NCBI GenBank assembly: GCA_965206445.1 | Contig: CBDBJR010000002.1 | Span: forward strand, 124,001-188,000 | Length of the DNA: 64,000 nucleotides | Direction: 5' to 3' | DNA from: CBDBJR01 sp965206445 | GTDB lineage: Bacteria; Pseudomonadota; Gammaproteobacteria; Arenicellales; Poriferihabitantaceae | Part shown: positions 1 to 15,000 of the stretch, piece by piece | How positions within the stretch are numbered: position 1 is the first letter of the stretch | Layout: each line of letters begins with the position of its first letter | Position numbers and translations under genes: made by a program | The notes under the pieces: model-generated | Told to the model about the DNA's origin: nothing | The model's input: only the letters and a program-made list of their open reading frames with translations | Databases searched by the model: none

Positions 1-3000
1 GTGACCACGACGGTCGACGCGGTCACCAATGCGGTCACGATTGTCCCCGACATGGTCACCGAGACCTTCCAGGTGCAGGCCAGCGACAACACCCCGGAGA
101 TCATCACCATCACCGTCACCGGCGCCAATGACGTGCCGACGGCGAACGCCGGCCCGGATCAGGCCAACGTGAGCGTCGACGACACGGTCACGCTGGACGG
201 CACCGGCAGCCGTGATCCGGAGGACGGCAACGCCCTGACCTATCAGTGGGTGCAGCTCGGGACCACAGCCTTGCTCAATGATGCCGCCACCGCCACGCCC
301 ACCTTTGTCGTGATTGCGGCGGACGCGAACACAGTGCTGACGTTCGAGTTGACGGTCACCGACCCGGATGGCGCCACGGCCACCGACACGGTGACCATCG
401 CCGTCCAGGCTCAGGAGGCGCTTCTGGTCGTCTCCATTGACGCCGGGACGTCCCCGGTGACCGAGGGGGATGCCGCCACCTTCACGCTGACGGTGGATTC
501 TGCGCCGGCGACGGACCTGGTTGTCAGGGTTGAGGTCACCGAATCGGGCAACTTCATTGGCGGTGCCCAGTCGACGATGGTGACGATTAACGCCAGCGAA
601 ACGACGGCCACGCTGACGGTACCGACCATTGACGACGTCGTCGACGAGGCGAACGGCACGATCACGGCCACGGTGGCCACCGGCATCGGCGGCTACACGG
701 CAGCCGTGGCGCTGGAGGACAACACGGCCACTGTTGATGTCCGGGATAACGACGACCCGCCGATGCTGGCCATTACCTCGCCGAGTGTGCCGGAAGGCGA
801 CAGCGGGACGGCGAGGTTGACCTACACGGTGACGCTGACCGAGGCGACAGATCAGACAGTGACGGTGCGCTACGCGGTGGATGCGAGCATCAGCACGGCG
901 ACCGCGGTTGACGACTACACCGCCTTGCCCGACGGCACGCTGACGTTTACGCCGGGCATGACGACACAGCCGATTGAGGTGACGGTGACGGGTGACACGA
1001 TTGACGAGGAGGACGAGACGATCCTCGTCCTCCTGTCGGACGCGATCAACGCGACGATTATGACCGCCCTTGGCACCGGCACAATTACCGACGATGACGG
1101 ATTACCGATCATCTCAATCGCCGCCATGCCGTCCTCGGTGACCGAAGGAACGGCGGCAACCTTCATACTGACGGCAGACCCTGCTCCGGCGACGGAGTTG
1201 ACGGTCATGGTGTCCGTCACCGACTCGGGCGATTTCATTGCCGGGCCGGCGCCGACGATGGTGACGATTGCCGCCGACGCCACGACCGCCACGCTGACGG
1301 TAGATACCACCGACGACGAGAACGACGAGCTGAATGGCGTGATCACGGCGACGGTGGAGGAGGACACCGACACCGACGCCGACTACATGGTCGCCGCGTC
1401 GCCCGCCAACACGGCCACTGTCGCAGTCGAGGATGACGACGATGACGCCGTGGCTCCGCTGGTGGACCCGGTCATCACCATCGCCGCCGTGACGTCCTCG
1501 GTGCCTGAGGGGACGGCGGCAACCTTCAGGCTGACGGCGACCCCCGCGCCGACGGCGGACCTGACAGTCACCGTGTCGGTGGACGACGGGCCGGGCAACT
1601 TCATTGCCGGGTCGGCGCCGACGACGGTGACGATTCCCGCCAGCGAAACGACCGCCACGCTAACGGTGCTGACCGAGGACGACGACGTCAACGAGGCGAA
1701 CGGCATGATCACAGCCACAGTGGACAACGGCGTTGGCTACACATTCGTCGCCCCGGCCACAGCCAGTGTCGCGATAAACGATAACGACCTGCCGGGCGAC
1801 CTGCCGACGCTGGCGATTAGTTTGGACCTGCCTCAGAGTGTGGTTGAGGGCGACGACGAGACGGCGATCTTCATCTACAGGGTGACGCTGAGCAGGGAGA
1901 CGGAGCAGACGGTGACGGTGGAGTACGCCTTTACGGGTACGGCGATCGAGGGCGTCGACTACTCCGTATTGCCCTTCGGCGGCGGGCTGGTGTTTCCGTC
2001 GGGCACGACGAGCCGGACGATTCAAGTGTCGGTGAGAGATGACACGATTGACGAGGATGACGAGACGGTCGACATCACCCTGTCGAACCCGGTCAACGCG
2101 ACTATCACCACCGCCGCCGCCGACACGGGTACGATTAGAGACAATGACACCCCGGTCATCTCAATCGTCGCCGTGACGCCTTCGGTGATCGAGGGAACGC
2201 CGGCGACCTTCAGGCTGACGGCGACCCTTGCGCCGAGAGTGGATCTGGCGGTCATGGTGACGTTGACCGATCTGGGCAGCTTCATTCAAGGTGCGGCGCC
2301 GACGATGATGAGGCTGGCCGCCGGCACCACGACGGCCACGCTGTCGGTGCCGACGGTCAACGACACCACCGACGAGCCGAACAACGTGATCACGGCGACG
2401 GTGACGCCGGGGACGGTGACGCCGGGCGGCGCCAACTACGCGGTCGCCGAGCCGCCCGCCAACAGGGCCGTTGTCGGAGTCGAGGATAACGATGGAGATG
2501 CGGACCCGGTCATCACCATCGCCGCCGGGACGTCCCCGGTGACCGAGGGGACGGCGGCGACCTTCAGGCTGACGGCGAGCCTTGCACCGGTGGCAGACCT
2601 GACGGTCATGGTGACGGTCACCGACCCGGGCAACTTCATTTTCGGCGCCCGGCCGACGATGGTGACGATTGCCGCCAGCGTAACGACAGCGACGCTGACC
2701 GTGCCGACCACCGACGACGAGGTCGGCGAGGCCGACGACACGATAACGGTGGTGGTGGCGTCGGGCGCCGACTACGCGGTCGGCACCCCGGACAGAGCCA
2801 GTGTCATGATAGACGACAACGACGCCCTGCCGATGCTGGCGATTGACTCGCCGAGTGTGGAAGAGGGCGACAGCGGGTCGGCGACCTTGACCTACACGGT
2901 GACGCTGAGCGGGGCGACGGAGCGGTCGGTGGCGGTGGAGTACGCCGTTACGGGTGGCACGGCGACCGCGGGCGACGACTACACCGTATTACCCTCCGGT

Positions 3001-6000
3001 AGCCTGGAGTTTACGCCGGACGGCGCGACGACGCAGACGATTGAAGTGACGGTGACGGGTGACAGGGTTGACGAGGATGACGAGACGGTCATCATCAGCC
3101 TGCAGAGGCCGATCAACGCGGGGATTACAACAGCCGACGGCACGGGTACGATTACCAACGATGACAACCCGAACATCTCAATCGTCGCCGTGACGTCCCC
3201 GGTGATCGAAGGAACGGTGGCGACCTTCAGGCTGACGGCGGACCCTGCTCCGGCAGAGGAGTTGACGGTTATGGTGACCGTCACCGACTCGGGCAACTTC
3301 ATTGCCGGCGTCCGGCCGACGATGGTGACGATTGCCGCCAGCGAAACGACGGCCACGCTGACGGTGCCGACCGCTGACGACGGCGTCGACGAGGCGAACG
3401 GCATGATCACGGCCACAGTGGACAATGGCGTTGGCTATACGCCCGGCGACCCGGCCACCGCCAGTGTCGCGATAGACGATAACGACGACCTGCGGACGCT
3501 GGCGATTGACTCGCCGCCGAGTGTGGATGAGGGCGACATCGGGTCGGCGACATTGTCCTACACGGTGATGCTGACCGGGGCGACGGAGCAGAGGGTGACG
3601 GTGCGCTACGCCGTTACGGGTGGCACGGCGACCGAGGGCGTCGGCGCCGACTACGTTCTGCCCCCCGGCACGCTGACGTTTGCGCCGGGCACGCTGACAC
3701 AGACGATTGAGGCGACGGTGACGGGTGACACAATTGACGAGACCGACGAGACGATCATCGTCACCCTGTCAGACCCGGACAACGCAACGATCACCACCGC
3801 CATCGGTACCGCCACGATTACCAACGACGACGCGGACCCCGTGGTCATCCTGGTGCTGACCCCGGCCACGATCACCCAGAGCGGCGGCCCGACCACCGTC
3901 ACGGCCACGCTGGACCCGGCCTCGTCCGCCTCGTCTGCGTCGACCACGGTGACCGTCAGTGCGGCCCCGGTCAGCCCGGCGATCGAGGATGATTACGACT
4001 TGAGTGCCTCGTCGGTGCTGACCATTGACCCCGGGGCGACCAGCAGCACCGGGCTCGTCACCATCACCGCCGTGAATCGCGGTACCACGACTCTCCGGGA
4101 GGTGACGGTGTCGGCCACGGCCGTCAACGCCAATGGCATCGAGCCGGTGGCCTCCCAAACCCTGCGCATCGAGGCCAATCCGCCGGTCGCGACCGCGCCG
4201 GACGATCAGATCTATACGGTCGGCAGGCTGATCACGCCCCTGACCCTGGCGCTTAGCCCGTCGAGTCCGGATGCGACGACCTACACCCTGACCGGGCCGA
4301 ACGCCGGGCCGGGCAACGCCGACCTGCCCGCCGGCCTGACCTTTAATCCGGCCACCCGCATCCTGACCGGCACGCCGACCACCGTGGCCGCCGCCGTCAC
4401 GCTGACCTACACGGTCAGCGACGGCGTGCGTACCGTCATGCCGACCTTTGCCGTCACCATTATCCCGGAGACGGCGCCGGTCATCACCGCCATTGCGTTG
4501 ACCTCGAACGCCGTCGACGACGTCTACGCACCTGACGAGGTGATTGACGCGACGGTGACGTTTAGCGAGGCGGTCACGGTCACCGGGACGCCGGAGTTGG
4601 CGCTGACGGTGGGCACGGCGACGCGCCAGGCGGTCTACGACGACAGTGACAGCACGACCACGACGCTGGTGTTCAGCTACACAGTGGTCGCCGGCGACCT
4701 TGACGTTGACGGCGTGAGCATCGGCTCCAATGCGCTGACCCACATCGCCAGCAGCACGATTCAAAGCGAGGCCGATAGCGAAGATGCGCAGACCACGCAC
4801 AGTGCGGTGGCCGATGACCCCGAACATACCGTAGACAGCGTCGTCCCGACGGTGGCCGGTGTCGCCATCACCAGCACCACCGGCCCGTACGCCCTGGGCG
4901 AAACGATTGTGCTGACGGCGACCTTCAGCGAAGCGGTCACAGTCGTCGGCACGCCGCAGATACCGCTGGTGGTGGGCACGGCGACGCGCCAGGCGGTCTA
5001 CGACAGCGACAGCAGCACAACCACGGAGCTGGCCTTCGGCTACACGGTGGTCGCCGGCGACAATGATGACAACGGGGTTGCGGTGGCGCAAAACACCCTG
5101 ACGGCCGGCGGCACCATCCGGGACGCCGCCGGCAACGACGCGGTGCTTGCCCACAATGCCATTACGGAGGCTCTCGACAATCGCGTGGACACCATCATCC
5201 CGATGGTCGACACGGCCGCCATCAACGGCGCTGTCCTGACGCTGACCTACAGCGAGGCGCTTGACGCCAGCTCGGTGCCGGTGTCGACAGCCTGGACGCT
5301 GACGCTGGGGTCGGGCACTGTCCCGACGGTGAACCCCGACGGCGTGGCTATCGACGGAAGAACGGTGACACTGACGCTGAACGCAGCCGTGGTATTGAGC
5401 GACGTAGTGACGCTGACCTACACCGTCGGCGCCAATCCGGTGCAGGATGAGGCCGGCAACGCTGCCGCCGGTTTCACTCGCCCAATGGTGCCCAACACCA
5501 CGCCGCCGCCAACGGTCAGTCTGGCCGCCCCGGGCAGTGCCGTACTGACGGAAGGGGACAGCACGACGCTGGTGGTGAACCTGAATGCTGCGGCGCCGGC
5601 CGGTGGCGTGCTGGTGCAGTTGGACAGCCTGCAGACGGTGCCGTCGGCGTTGGACACGCCGACCACCGTGACCTACGAGCTGGATTACCGTGTGACGCTT
5701 CAGGACACCACCGCCACCAACCCGGCCTGCGCCATCGCCGGTTTCAGTTTTGACAGCGCCACGACCCCGGGCATGCTGATACCCCGGCGGGTAGTGGTGC
5801 CGTTCCCCGCCGGTTGCACCAGCCAGACGCTGGAGTTGACCACGCTTGAGGACATGGACGGCCTGGACGAGACCCTGGCCTTCAGCCTGGTAGAGGTAGA
5901 GGTAGAGGATGCCGGCTACACGGTCACGTCGGTGCCCACCGAGCGCAGCCGCACCCTGACGGTCACCGACAATGAGCCGGTGGTGACGTTGGGTCTGCTG

Positions 6001-9000
6001 GGCGATCCGCTTCGGCCCGGTCGGGAGTTGGGTGTCGTAACAGAGCGGAATTATATAGCTGTAGATGTCCTTCTTCCTGCGACCTATGACCTGAATGTGA
6101 ATCTGCCCGTGACGGTTAATCTTGGGGTCAGCGGCATTGATGCCGCGGATGTGGTGACTTTTGGAGCAGGCTTCACCCCGCTGACGGATTTGAGCTCGCT
6201 GCTCATTGACGGCAGGAGTGCAATATCAGCAGGCCAACCGTCGTCTCGACGGGTGTACTACAAGACCGTAGCCGATAACGTGGAAGAGGACGTTGAGGTG
6301 GCGACCGTGACGCTGCTGCCGGGCGACGGCTACCGGCTGCCGGCCACAGACGTCAGCCGCAGCGTCATGATACTGGACTCGCTGCGTATGACCATCCCGG
6401 ACACCGCCGCGCGCACCGCCGTTGAGGGAGGCGCTCCGGCCACCGTGACGCTGCGACTAAGCCGGGGGATAAAAGGCACTCTGGGTGAGGGCGCCACGGC
6501 GTTTATGACTCTTATGCCGATGCCGGGCGAGGATTACACCGTGAGCGCCTCGGTGGTCGGCCGGTCTGGGAGGCTCGTGGTGCCGGTGAGAGAGACCTCT
6601 GCTGCCAATGAGTACGCAATGACGTTCCCGTTTGATCGGGACGACCTGGGGGAGGAGATAACGGTCACCATCACCGTGACAGAGGGCGCCGACCTCGACA
6701 TGGTCACGCTGACCCTGACCGATTTGTTTGCAACCAGTGGCGGCTTCAACGGCCTCCCCGGATACAGCTCCGTCCCGAACCCGATGCCCATGGTGACCAT
6801 CACCCTGGACACCCTGGAGGATAACGATGCCGAGGCGATGCTGGCCGGCACCTTGACCGAAGACACCCTGAACGACGCGACGGTGACGGTGACGCTGGTG
6901 AACACCGAATACGCGCCGGATGCCGAGCTGATGGCGGGCGACTTCACGCTGACCACCACTGACGTGCCCGGGGGGGCGGTGACGGTGAGCGGTGTCCGCC
7001 GCGACAGCGCCACCGAGGCCACGCTGACGCTGGCGTATGATGGCACGAACCTCACCGCCGACGGCACGTTGTCCGTGACGGTGCTGGAGTTCGGGCACAC
7101 CGGCAGCGGCGATCTGGCCACCAACAGCGTGCCGATTATGGCCATCATTGACGACCTCACCGGCGCGGTCACGGAAGACGCTGTCGCCACCGATACCGGC
7201 AGGTTGTTCCTGCCCGGCGGCTTTGTGGCCCAGACCGGCGCCACCGACCGCGCCACCGGGCAGGGCGCCTACGGCACCTTCACCCTGACCACCGCCGGCG
7301 TGTGGACCTATACGCTGGATAACGCCGCCGACGTCACCAACGCGCTGGCGGCCGGCATCCAGGTCACCGACGTCTTTACGGCCGTCTCCGCCACCGACAC
7401 CAGCGTGACGCAAGCCGTCACCATCACCGTCACCGGCGCCAATGATGCGCCCACGGCGAACGCCGGGCCGGATCAACCCGCCGTGATTGCCGGCGCCACG
7501 GTCACGCTGGACGGCAGCGGCACCGACCCGGATACCGGCGACAGCATTGTCGCCTACACCTGGACGCAAAGCGCCGGGCCGGCAGTGACCTTGAGTGACG
7601 CCGTGGCCCGGCCGACCTTCCCGGCGCCGAGCGTGACGAGCACCACCGATCTGACCTTTGCTCTGGTGGTCAACGACGGCGATGCGGATTCAGACCCCGT
7701 CGCGGATTCAAACCTCGACGACACCGTCGACAACACCGTCACCATCACCGTCTACCCGGGCATCACCGGCGACACGACCGGCATGGTCACAGAAGGCGGC
7801 GTTGATGGTGACGGCGTCGACACCGATACCGGCATGTTGGCCCAGCCCAGCAGTTTCGTCGCCCAGACCGGTGCCAACGGGCAGGGCGCCTACGGCAGCT
7901 TCACCCTGGCCACCGACGGCGCGTGGGGCTATACGCTGAATAACGCCGACGCCGACACCAACGCGCTCCCGGCCGACGTCACGGTGACCGACGTCTTTAC
8001 CGCCGTCTCCAGCGAGAACGCGGGCGTGACGCAAGCCGTCACCATCACCGTCACCGGCGCCAATGACGCGCCGACCGCCGCCGCAGGCGCCGACCGGACC
8101 GTGCCCCAGGAGGCCACGGTGAATCTGGTCGGTAGCGGCAGCACCGACCCGGACACCGGCGACCAGGCGCTGCTGACCTATGTGTGGACACAGACCGGTG
8201 GCACGCCGGACGTCACCCTCGTCCCCGGGGTGGACGACACCACGCGCACCTTCACCGCGCCCACGGTGGCGACTGACACGCCCCTGACGTTCACGCTGAC
8301 CGTGACCGACCGGCAGGGCGCCACGGACACCGCCACCGTGACGGTCACCATTGATGCGGGCAGCACGGTCTCCATCATCACCGGCAGCATTTTCGGCGGC
8401 GTCACCGAAGACGCGGTTCCGAACACCGCCACCGGCACGCTGACCGTAACGACCGGCGGCATCGTCGGCACGTTCCATCCGCAGACCGACGTGCCCGGCA
8501 CCTACGGCGCCTTCACGCTGGACGAGAACGGTGGCTGGACCTACACGCTGGACAACGATGCGGACATCACCGACGCCCTGCCTCTGGGCAACAATTTCAT
8601 CTTCATCCAGGAGACCTTCCCGGTTCTGGCCGACGACATGGCCGACGACCTCCTGGCCGACACCCCGGCGACCGTGACCATCATTATCGACGGCGCCAAT
8701 GACCCCCCCACCGTAGCGATCGGGCCGGCGCAGACCGTTGAGGAAGAGACCCTCGTGACCCTGACCGGCACGGGCAACGACGTGGATGTCGACGAGCGGG
8801 ACCCCACCTTGCGCTATCGGTGGACACAGACCGGCCGGGTGCCCGGCGGCCCCCTGGTCACGCTGACCAACGCGGACACCGCCACGGCCACCTTCATCGC
8901 GCCCAATTTGCTTGAGGAAACGCCCTTGACCTTCACGCTGACCGTCTCCGATGCGCACGTCGGCGTCAGCGACACGGTGATCATCACCGTGGAAGCGGAC

Positions 9001-12000
9001 GACGACGCGTCACTCATCGGCGGCGATCAGATCGGCGGCGTCACCGAAGACGACAGCCTGCAGATCTCGGACTCGGGCCAGCTGACGGTGATGGATCCGG
9101 AGGGCAACAACCGCTTCCAGGCGCAGGTGGAAGAAGTGCCCGGCCGCTACGGCACGCTGGGGAGCCTGGCCGCCACCGGCGAGTGGGTTTACGGGCTGGA
9201 CAATTCGGAAGCGGCCACCCAGGCCCTGGCGGCCGACACGACGGGCGAAGAGACGTTCAACGTGATGGCCGCGGACGGCACCCTCGGGCTCCTCACCATT
9301 GTCGTCACCGGCGTCAATGACGCGCCGACCGCCACGGGCAGGTTCCAGATCGGCGATCTCCTCAACGGCAGCGCCACCGGGGGGGTTGAGGTGATGCTGG
9401 TCGGCACGGGCAGCGACCGGGATACCGGCGAGCAGGCGGCGTTGCGCTATGCATGGAGTCAGGTCAGCGGCGAGCCCACAGTCGTGCTGACCGACCAGAC
9501 CACCGCCACCGCCACCTTCACCGCGCCGCCGTTGACCGCAGCGACGACGCTGGAATTTGAGCTGACGGTGACCGACGGGCGCGCCACCGCCACCGCGCGG
9601 GTGCGTGTGCCCGTGCAGGCAACGGACAACATCCCGGCGTTCATTGGCGGGATGCGCGCCGGTGGCGTCACCGAAGACACAGAGCTGACCGCCACCGGCA
9701 CGCTGGTCGTGGCCGACGAGGACGGCTCCGATACCCTCCGCCAGACGCCGCCCACCACCACCACCCCCGGCACCTACGGCACGTTCACTCTGGTCGTCGA
9801 CGCGACCGGCGAGACCGGCGTGTGGAGCTACACGCTGAATAACGACGCGGACGCGGTCCAGGAACTGGCGGCGACCGACCGGGTCGTTGAGCGGTTTGCG
9901 GTGTATGCGGCGGACAACACGCGGAGTGAGGTGGTGATCACCGTCACCGGCGCCAACGACAGGCCGGTCGCGATGGCCGGCGACGCGCAGAGCGTCAACG
10001 AGGGCGACCCCGTGACCCTGGTCGGCATGGGCAGCGACCGAGACGCGACCGACCGGCTGTTCTATCGATGGACACCGCCCGCCGGCACCGGCATACCCGC
10101 CATTCGTCTCAACCCCACGACCTCGGCCAGCACCACCTTTGAGGCGCCGCAGTTGGCCGCGGAAACGGCCTTCACGTTCACATTGGCGGTCACCGACTCG
10201 GCGGAGGCCACGGCCACCGACACGGTCGTCGTCACCGTCACGGCGGCTAACGATGAGGCGACCTTTGCCGGCATCTACACCGGCAGTGTCACCGAAGACG
10301 ACGTGGCGAGTAGTCTGGAGGACAGAGGTCAGGCCAGAGGCCGGCTGACGGTCACCGACACGGACGGCCCCGACCGCTTCCTGGCACAGGCGGACAACGC
10401 CGGCATCTACGGCACATTCACCCTGTCCGCAGACGGGCGCTGGCGCTACGTCCTGGATAACGCCGACCCCGACACCAACGCCCTGTCCCTGCCCGATGAG
10501 GGCACCGACCGCTTCACGGTGCAGCAGGCCGCCACCGTGACCACCGGCGGCAGCATAGACGGCCGCATAGACCCGATGAATGTGGTCATCACCATCACCG
10601 GCGCCAACGACGCGCCGACCGCTCTGGCGGGCGCCGACCGGTTTGCTGACGAGGGCAACGCGGTCACCCTGACCGGCGTGGGCAGCGACCCGGAGACCGG
10701 CGACCCGGATGACCTGGCCTATACGTGGACGCAGACCGACGACGGCACGGCCGAGACCACGGTCACGCTGACCAACGTCGCACCCTCCGACAACGCCATC
10801 GTCAGCTTCACCGCGCCCGATTTGACCGCGGACACGACCCTGACGTTCACGCTGACGGTCACCGAACCGGGCACCGACCCGCAGAGCAATACGGATACGG
10901 TGCAGGTCACCATCCGGGCGGACAACGACCCGGCGACCATCGCCGGCCTGCGTACCGGGGAGGTCACCGAAGATGCGGGGCAGGTCAGGACCACCGCCAC
11001 CGGCACGCTGAGTGTGACCGACCCGGACAGCGACAACACCATCCAGGCCATCCAGGCGTCGACCGTCGCCGGCACCGGCACCTACGGCAGCTTCACCCTG
11101 GCCGCCACCGGCGCGTGGACCTATACCCTGAACAACGCCGACCTGGATACCCAGGCCCTGGCCGCGACCGACATCGTCACCGAAGAGTTTGCGGTGGTGG
11201 CCATGGACGACGCAACACCGCGAGCCACCACCACGGGCGCGGTGGTCATCACCGTCACTGGCGCCAACGACGCGCCGAGCGCGAACGCCGGCGATGCGCG
11301 GAGCGTCAACGAAGGCGCCGCCGTGACCCTGAGCGGCAGCGGCAGCGACCCGGACACGACCGACCAGCTGACCTATGCGTGGACGCCGACCGGCACGCCG
11401 ACCGTCACGCTGACCGATGCGACCACCCCCACGGCGACCTTCACGGCGCCGCAGTTGGTCGCGGACACACCCCTGACCTTCACGCTGACGGTCACCGACC
11501 CGACCAACGACCCGATCACCGGCACGGCCACCGACATGGTGATTGTCACCGTCACGGCGATCAACGACCAGGCGGTTTTTGCCGGCAATCTCGGCGGCAT
11601 CACCGAAGATGCGGTGCCGAACACGGCCACCGGCACGCTGACCGTGACCGACCCGGACAGCGCCAACACCATCCAGGCGCAGACCACCCCCGTCACCGGC
11701 ACCTACGGCAGCTTCACCCTGGCCGCCACCGGCGAGTGGACCTATACCCTGAACAACGCCGCTCCAGTGATCCAGGCCCTGGCCACGACCGACAGCGTCA
11801 CCGAAGAGTTTGAGGTGCAGGCCGTGGACGACGCAACACCGGCCGCCACCACCACGGGCGCAGTGGTTATCACCGTCACCGGCGCCAACGACGCGCCGAC
11901 CGCGATGGCCGGCGACGACCAGACCATCACCACCGAAGGTGCCGAGGTCACGCTGATCGGCACAGGCAGCAGCGACCCGGATGGTGATGTGCTGACCTAC

Positions 12001-15000
12001 CGGTGGCTGCAGACCAGCGGCCCAGCCGTCGTGCTGACCAACGAGAACACGGTCCGTGCCACCTTCACCGCGCCCGTGGTGCTGCAGGACACAGACCTGA
12101 CGTTTGAGCTGAAGGTCACCGACCGGCTGGCCATGGCCACCGACACAGTGACCGTCACCATCCAGGCGAGCGATAGGCCGACCAGCATCACCGGCACGTT
12201 AGCCGGCGATGTCACCGAAGACGCGTTTGAGACCATGACCAGGGGCATCCTGACCGCGACCGACCCGAACGGTGACCTGGCCGTCCTTCGGGCGCAGGCC
12301 ACCCCCGGCACCTATGGCACCTTCACCCTGGTCACCACTGGCGCGTGGGTCTATGAGCTGGACAACGATGACCTCGAGACCAACGCTCTGGGCGTGACCA
12401 CGATGGTCGACCCGGTCACCAATGCGGTCACGATTGTCCCCGACACCGTCACCGAGACGTTCACGGTAGAGGCCGCCGACGCGGCGGACGCCACCACGGC
12501 CATGGAGACGGTCGACATCACCATCACCATCACCGGCGCCAACGACGCGCCGACCGCCATGGCTGGCGACGACCGGACCGTCGACGAAGGCGACCCGGTC
12601 ACGCTGACCGGCACGGGCACCGACCCGGACACCGGCGAGCAGGCAGCGCTGACCTATGCGTGGACGCAGACCGGCGGCACGGCCGAGACCACGGTCACGC
12701 TGACCAATGCCGACACCGCCAGCGTCAGCTTCACCGCGCCGCAGTTGACAGCGGACGAGACCCTGACGTTCAGTCTGACGGTCACCGACCCGCAGAGCGC
12801 CGCCCACACCGACACGGTGATGGTCATCGTCGGGGCGGATAACGACGCGGCCGCCATCAGCGGTGTGTTCAGCGGCAGCATCACCGAAGACGCAGACCCG
12901 AACACGGTCACCGGCAGGCTGACGGTGAACGACCCGGACGGCGCCAACGACTTCAGGGCCCGGAGCGCCACCAGTATCCACGGCGGCTTTGAACTGGCCG
13001 CCACCGGCGCGTGGACCTACACCCTGAACAACGCCACCCCCGTGACCAACCGGCTGTCCGCGACCGACACCGTCACCGAGACGTTCCCGGTGCAGGCCGC
13101 CGACGACACCCCGGCGACGGTCGTTATCACCATCCTCGGCGCCAATGACGCGCCCGCCGCGCTTGCCGGCGCCGACCGGAACGTGCCCGAAGCCAGCGTG
13201 GTGACCCTGAACGGTGGCGGCACCGACCCGGAGACCAACATCGACCCGGATACCGGCGCCCCGGACCTGACGTATGCGTGGGCGCAGGTCAACATCACGC
13301 CCGGCACCCCCATGGTCGCCTTCGCCAGCAGCATGGACGCCGCTCGCACCAGCTTCACCGCGCCGGACCAGGTGCTCGAGCCCACCGCCCTGACGTTCGA
13401 GCTGACGGTCACCGACCTGGCGGGCGACACGGGCACCGACACGGTAGTGATCACCGTCCAGCCCGACAATGACCCGGCGGTCATCACCGGCATGCGTACC
13501 GGCACCGTCACCGAAGATGCGGATCTGGTCCAGACCACCGCCACCGGCACGCTGACCGCGACCGACCCGGACCGCCCGGGTGCCACCGACCTGTTCGATG
13601 CGCAGTCGGACGCCCCCGGCACCTACGGCACCTTCAGCGTGACCAATGCAGGGGTCTGGACTTACACGCTGGACAATGAGAATGCGGCCACCAACGCCCT
13701 GGCCGTGGGCGCCACCGAGACCGACAGTTTCACCGTGACCGCGGACGACGCCACGACGACCGTCACCATCACCATCACCGGCGCCGATGACCCGTCGACC
13801 ATCGGCGGTGACTTCACCGGTACCGTCACCGCCAACGCGCCGACGACCACCGCCACCGGCACGCTGACCGCGACCGACCCGGACAGCTCGGTGGCTACGG
13901 TCACGTTCCAGGCGCCGACGAGCGCCGGCACCTACGGCACCTTCAGCGTAACCGCGCAGGGTGTGTGGACCTACAGCCTGAACAATGAGGACAGTGCCAC
14001 CATCGCCCTGGCCGCGGGTGTCACCGAGACCGACGAGTTCACCGTGACCGCGGACGGCGCCACGACGACCGTCACCATCACCGTCACCGGCGCGGATGAC
14101 CCGGTGGAGATCACCGGCATGACCACCGGCACCGTGACCGAAGACGCAGAGCCCACCACTACCGGCACACTGACCGCGACCGACCCGGACAACTCGGTGG
14201 CTACGGTCACGTTCCAGCCGACGACGAGCGTCGGCACCTACGGCACCTTCAGCATGACCAATGCAGGGGTCTGGACTTACACGCTGGACAATGAGAATGC
14301 GGCCACCAACGCCCTGGCCGAGGGCGCCACCGAGACCGACAGTTTCACCGTGACCGCGGGCGGCACCACGACGACCGTCACTATCACTATCTCCGGCGCC
14401 GATGACCCGGCAGAGCTCACCGGCACGACGACAGGGGCGGTCACCGAAGACGCGGCCGCGGTCAGCACCACCGCCACCGGCACGCTGCGCGTGATCGACC
14501 CGGACAGCATCCCGGGGGCCGTCACGTTCCGGGCGCCGACGAGCGCCGGCACCTACGGCAACTTTAGCCTGGCTGAGACCGGCGAGTGGAGCTACATCCT
14601 GGACAATGAGGCCGACGCGACCAACGCGCTGGCCGCGGACGCCATTGCCACCGACGCGTTCACCGTAAGGGCGAGCGACGGCCCCGAGGGCATCGTCACC
14701 GAGGGCATCGTCACCATCACCATCACCGGCACCGACGACCCGTCGGTCATCGGCGGCGACCTCACCAGAGTGGTGATAGAGAACCTGGAAGACATCAACA
14801 CCGCCACCGGCTTCCTGACTGCGATGGACCCGGATGGCCCCGACAACCGCTTCAGAGCGAGCGGCGGCGTCGGCACCTACGGCATCTTCAGCCTCAACTC
14901 GGTCGGCGTCTGGAGATACTTCCTGGACAATGCCAACCCGGCCACCGATGAACTGCCTGGGGGCGCCGTGCGCACCGAGACGTTCCCCGTGCAGACCGAG

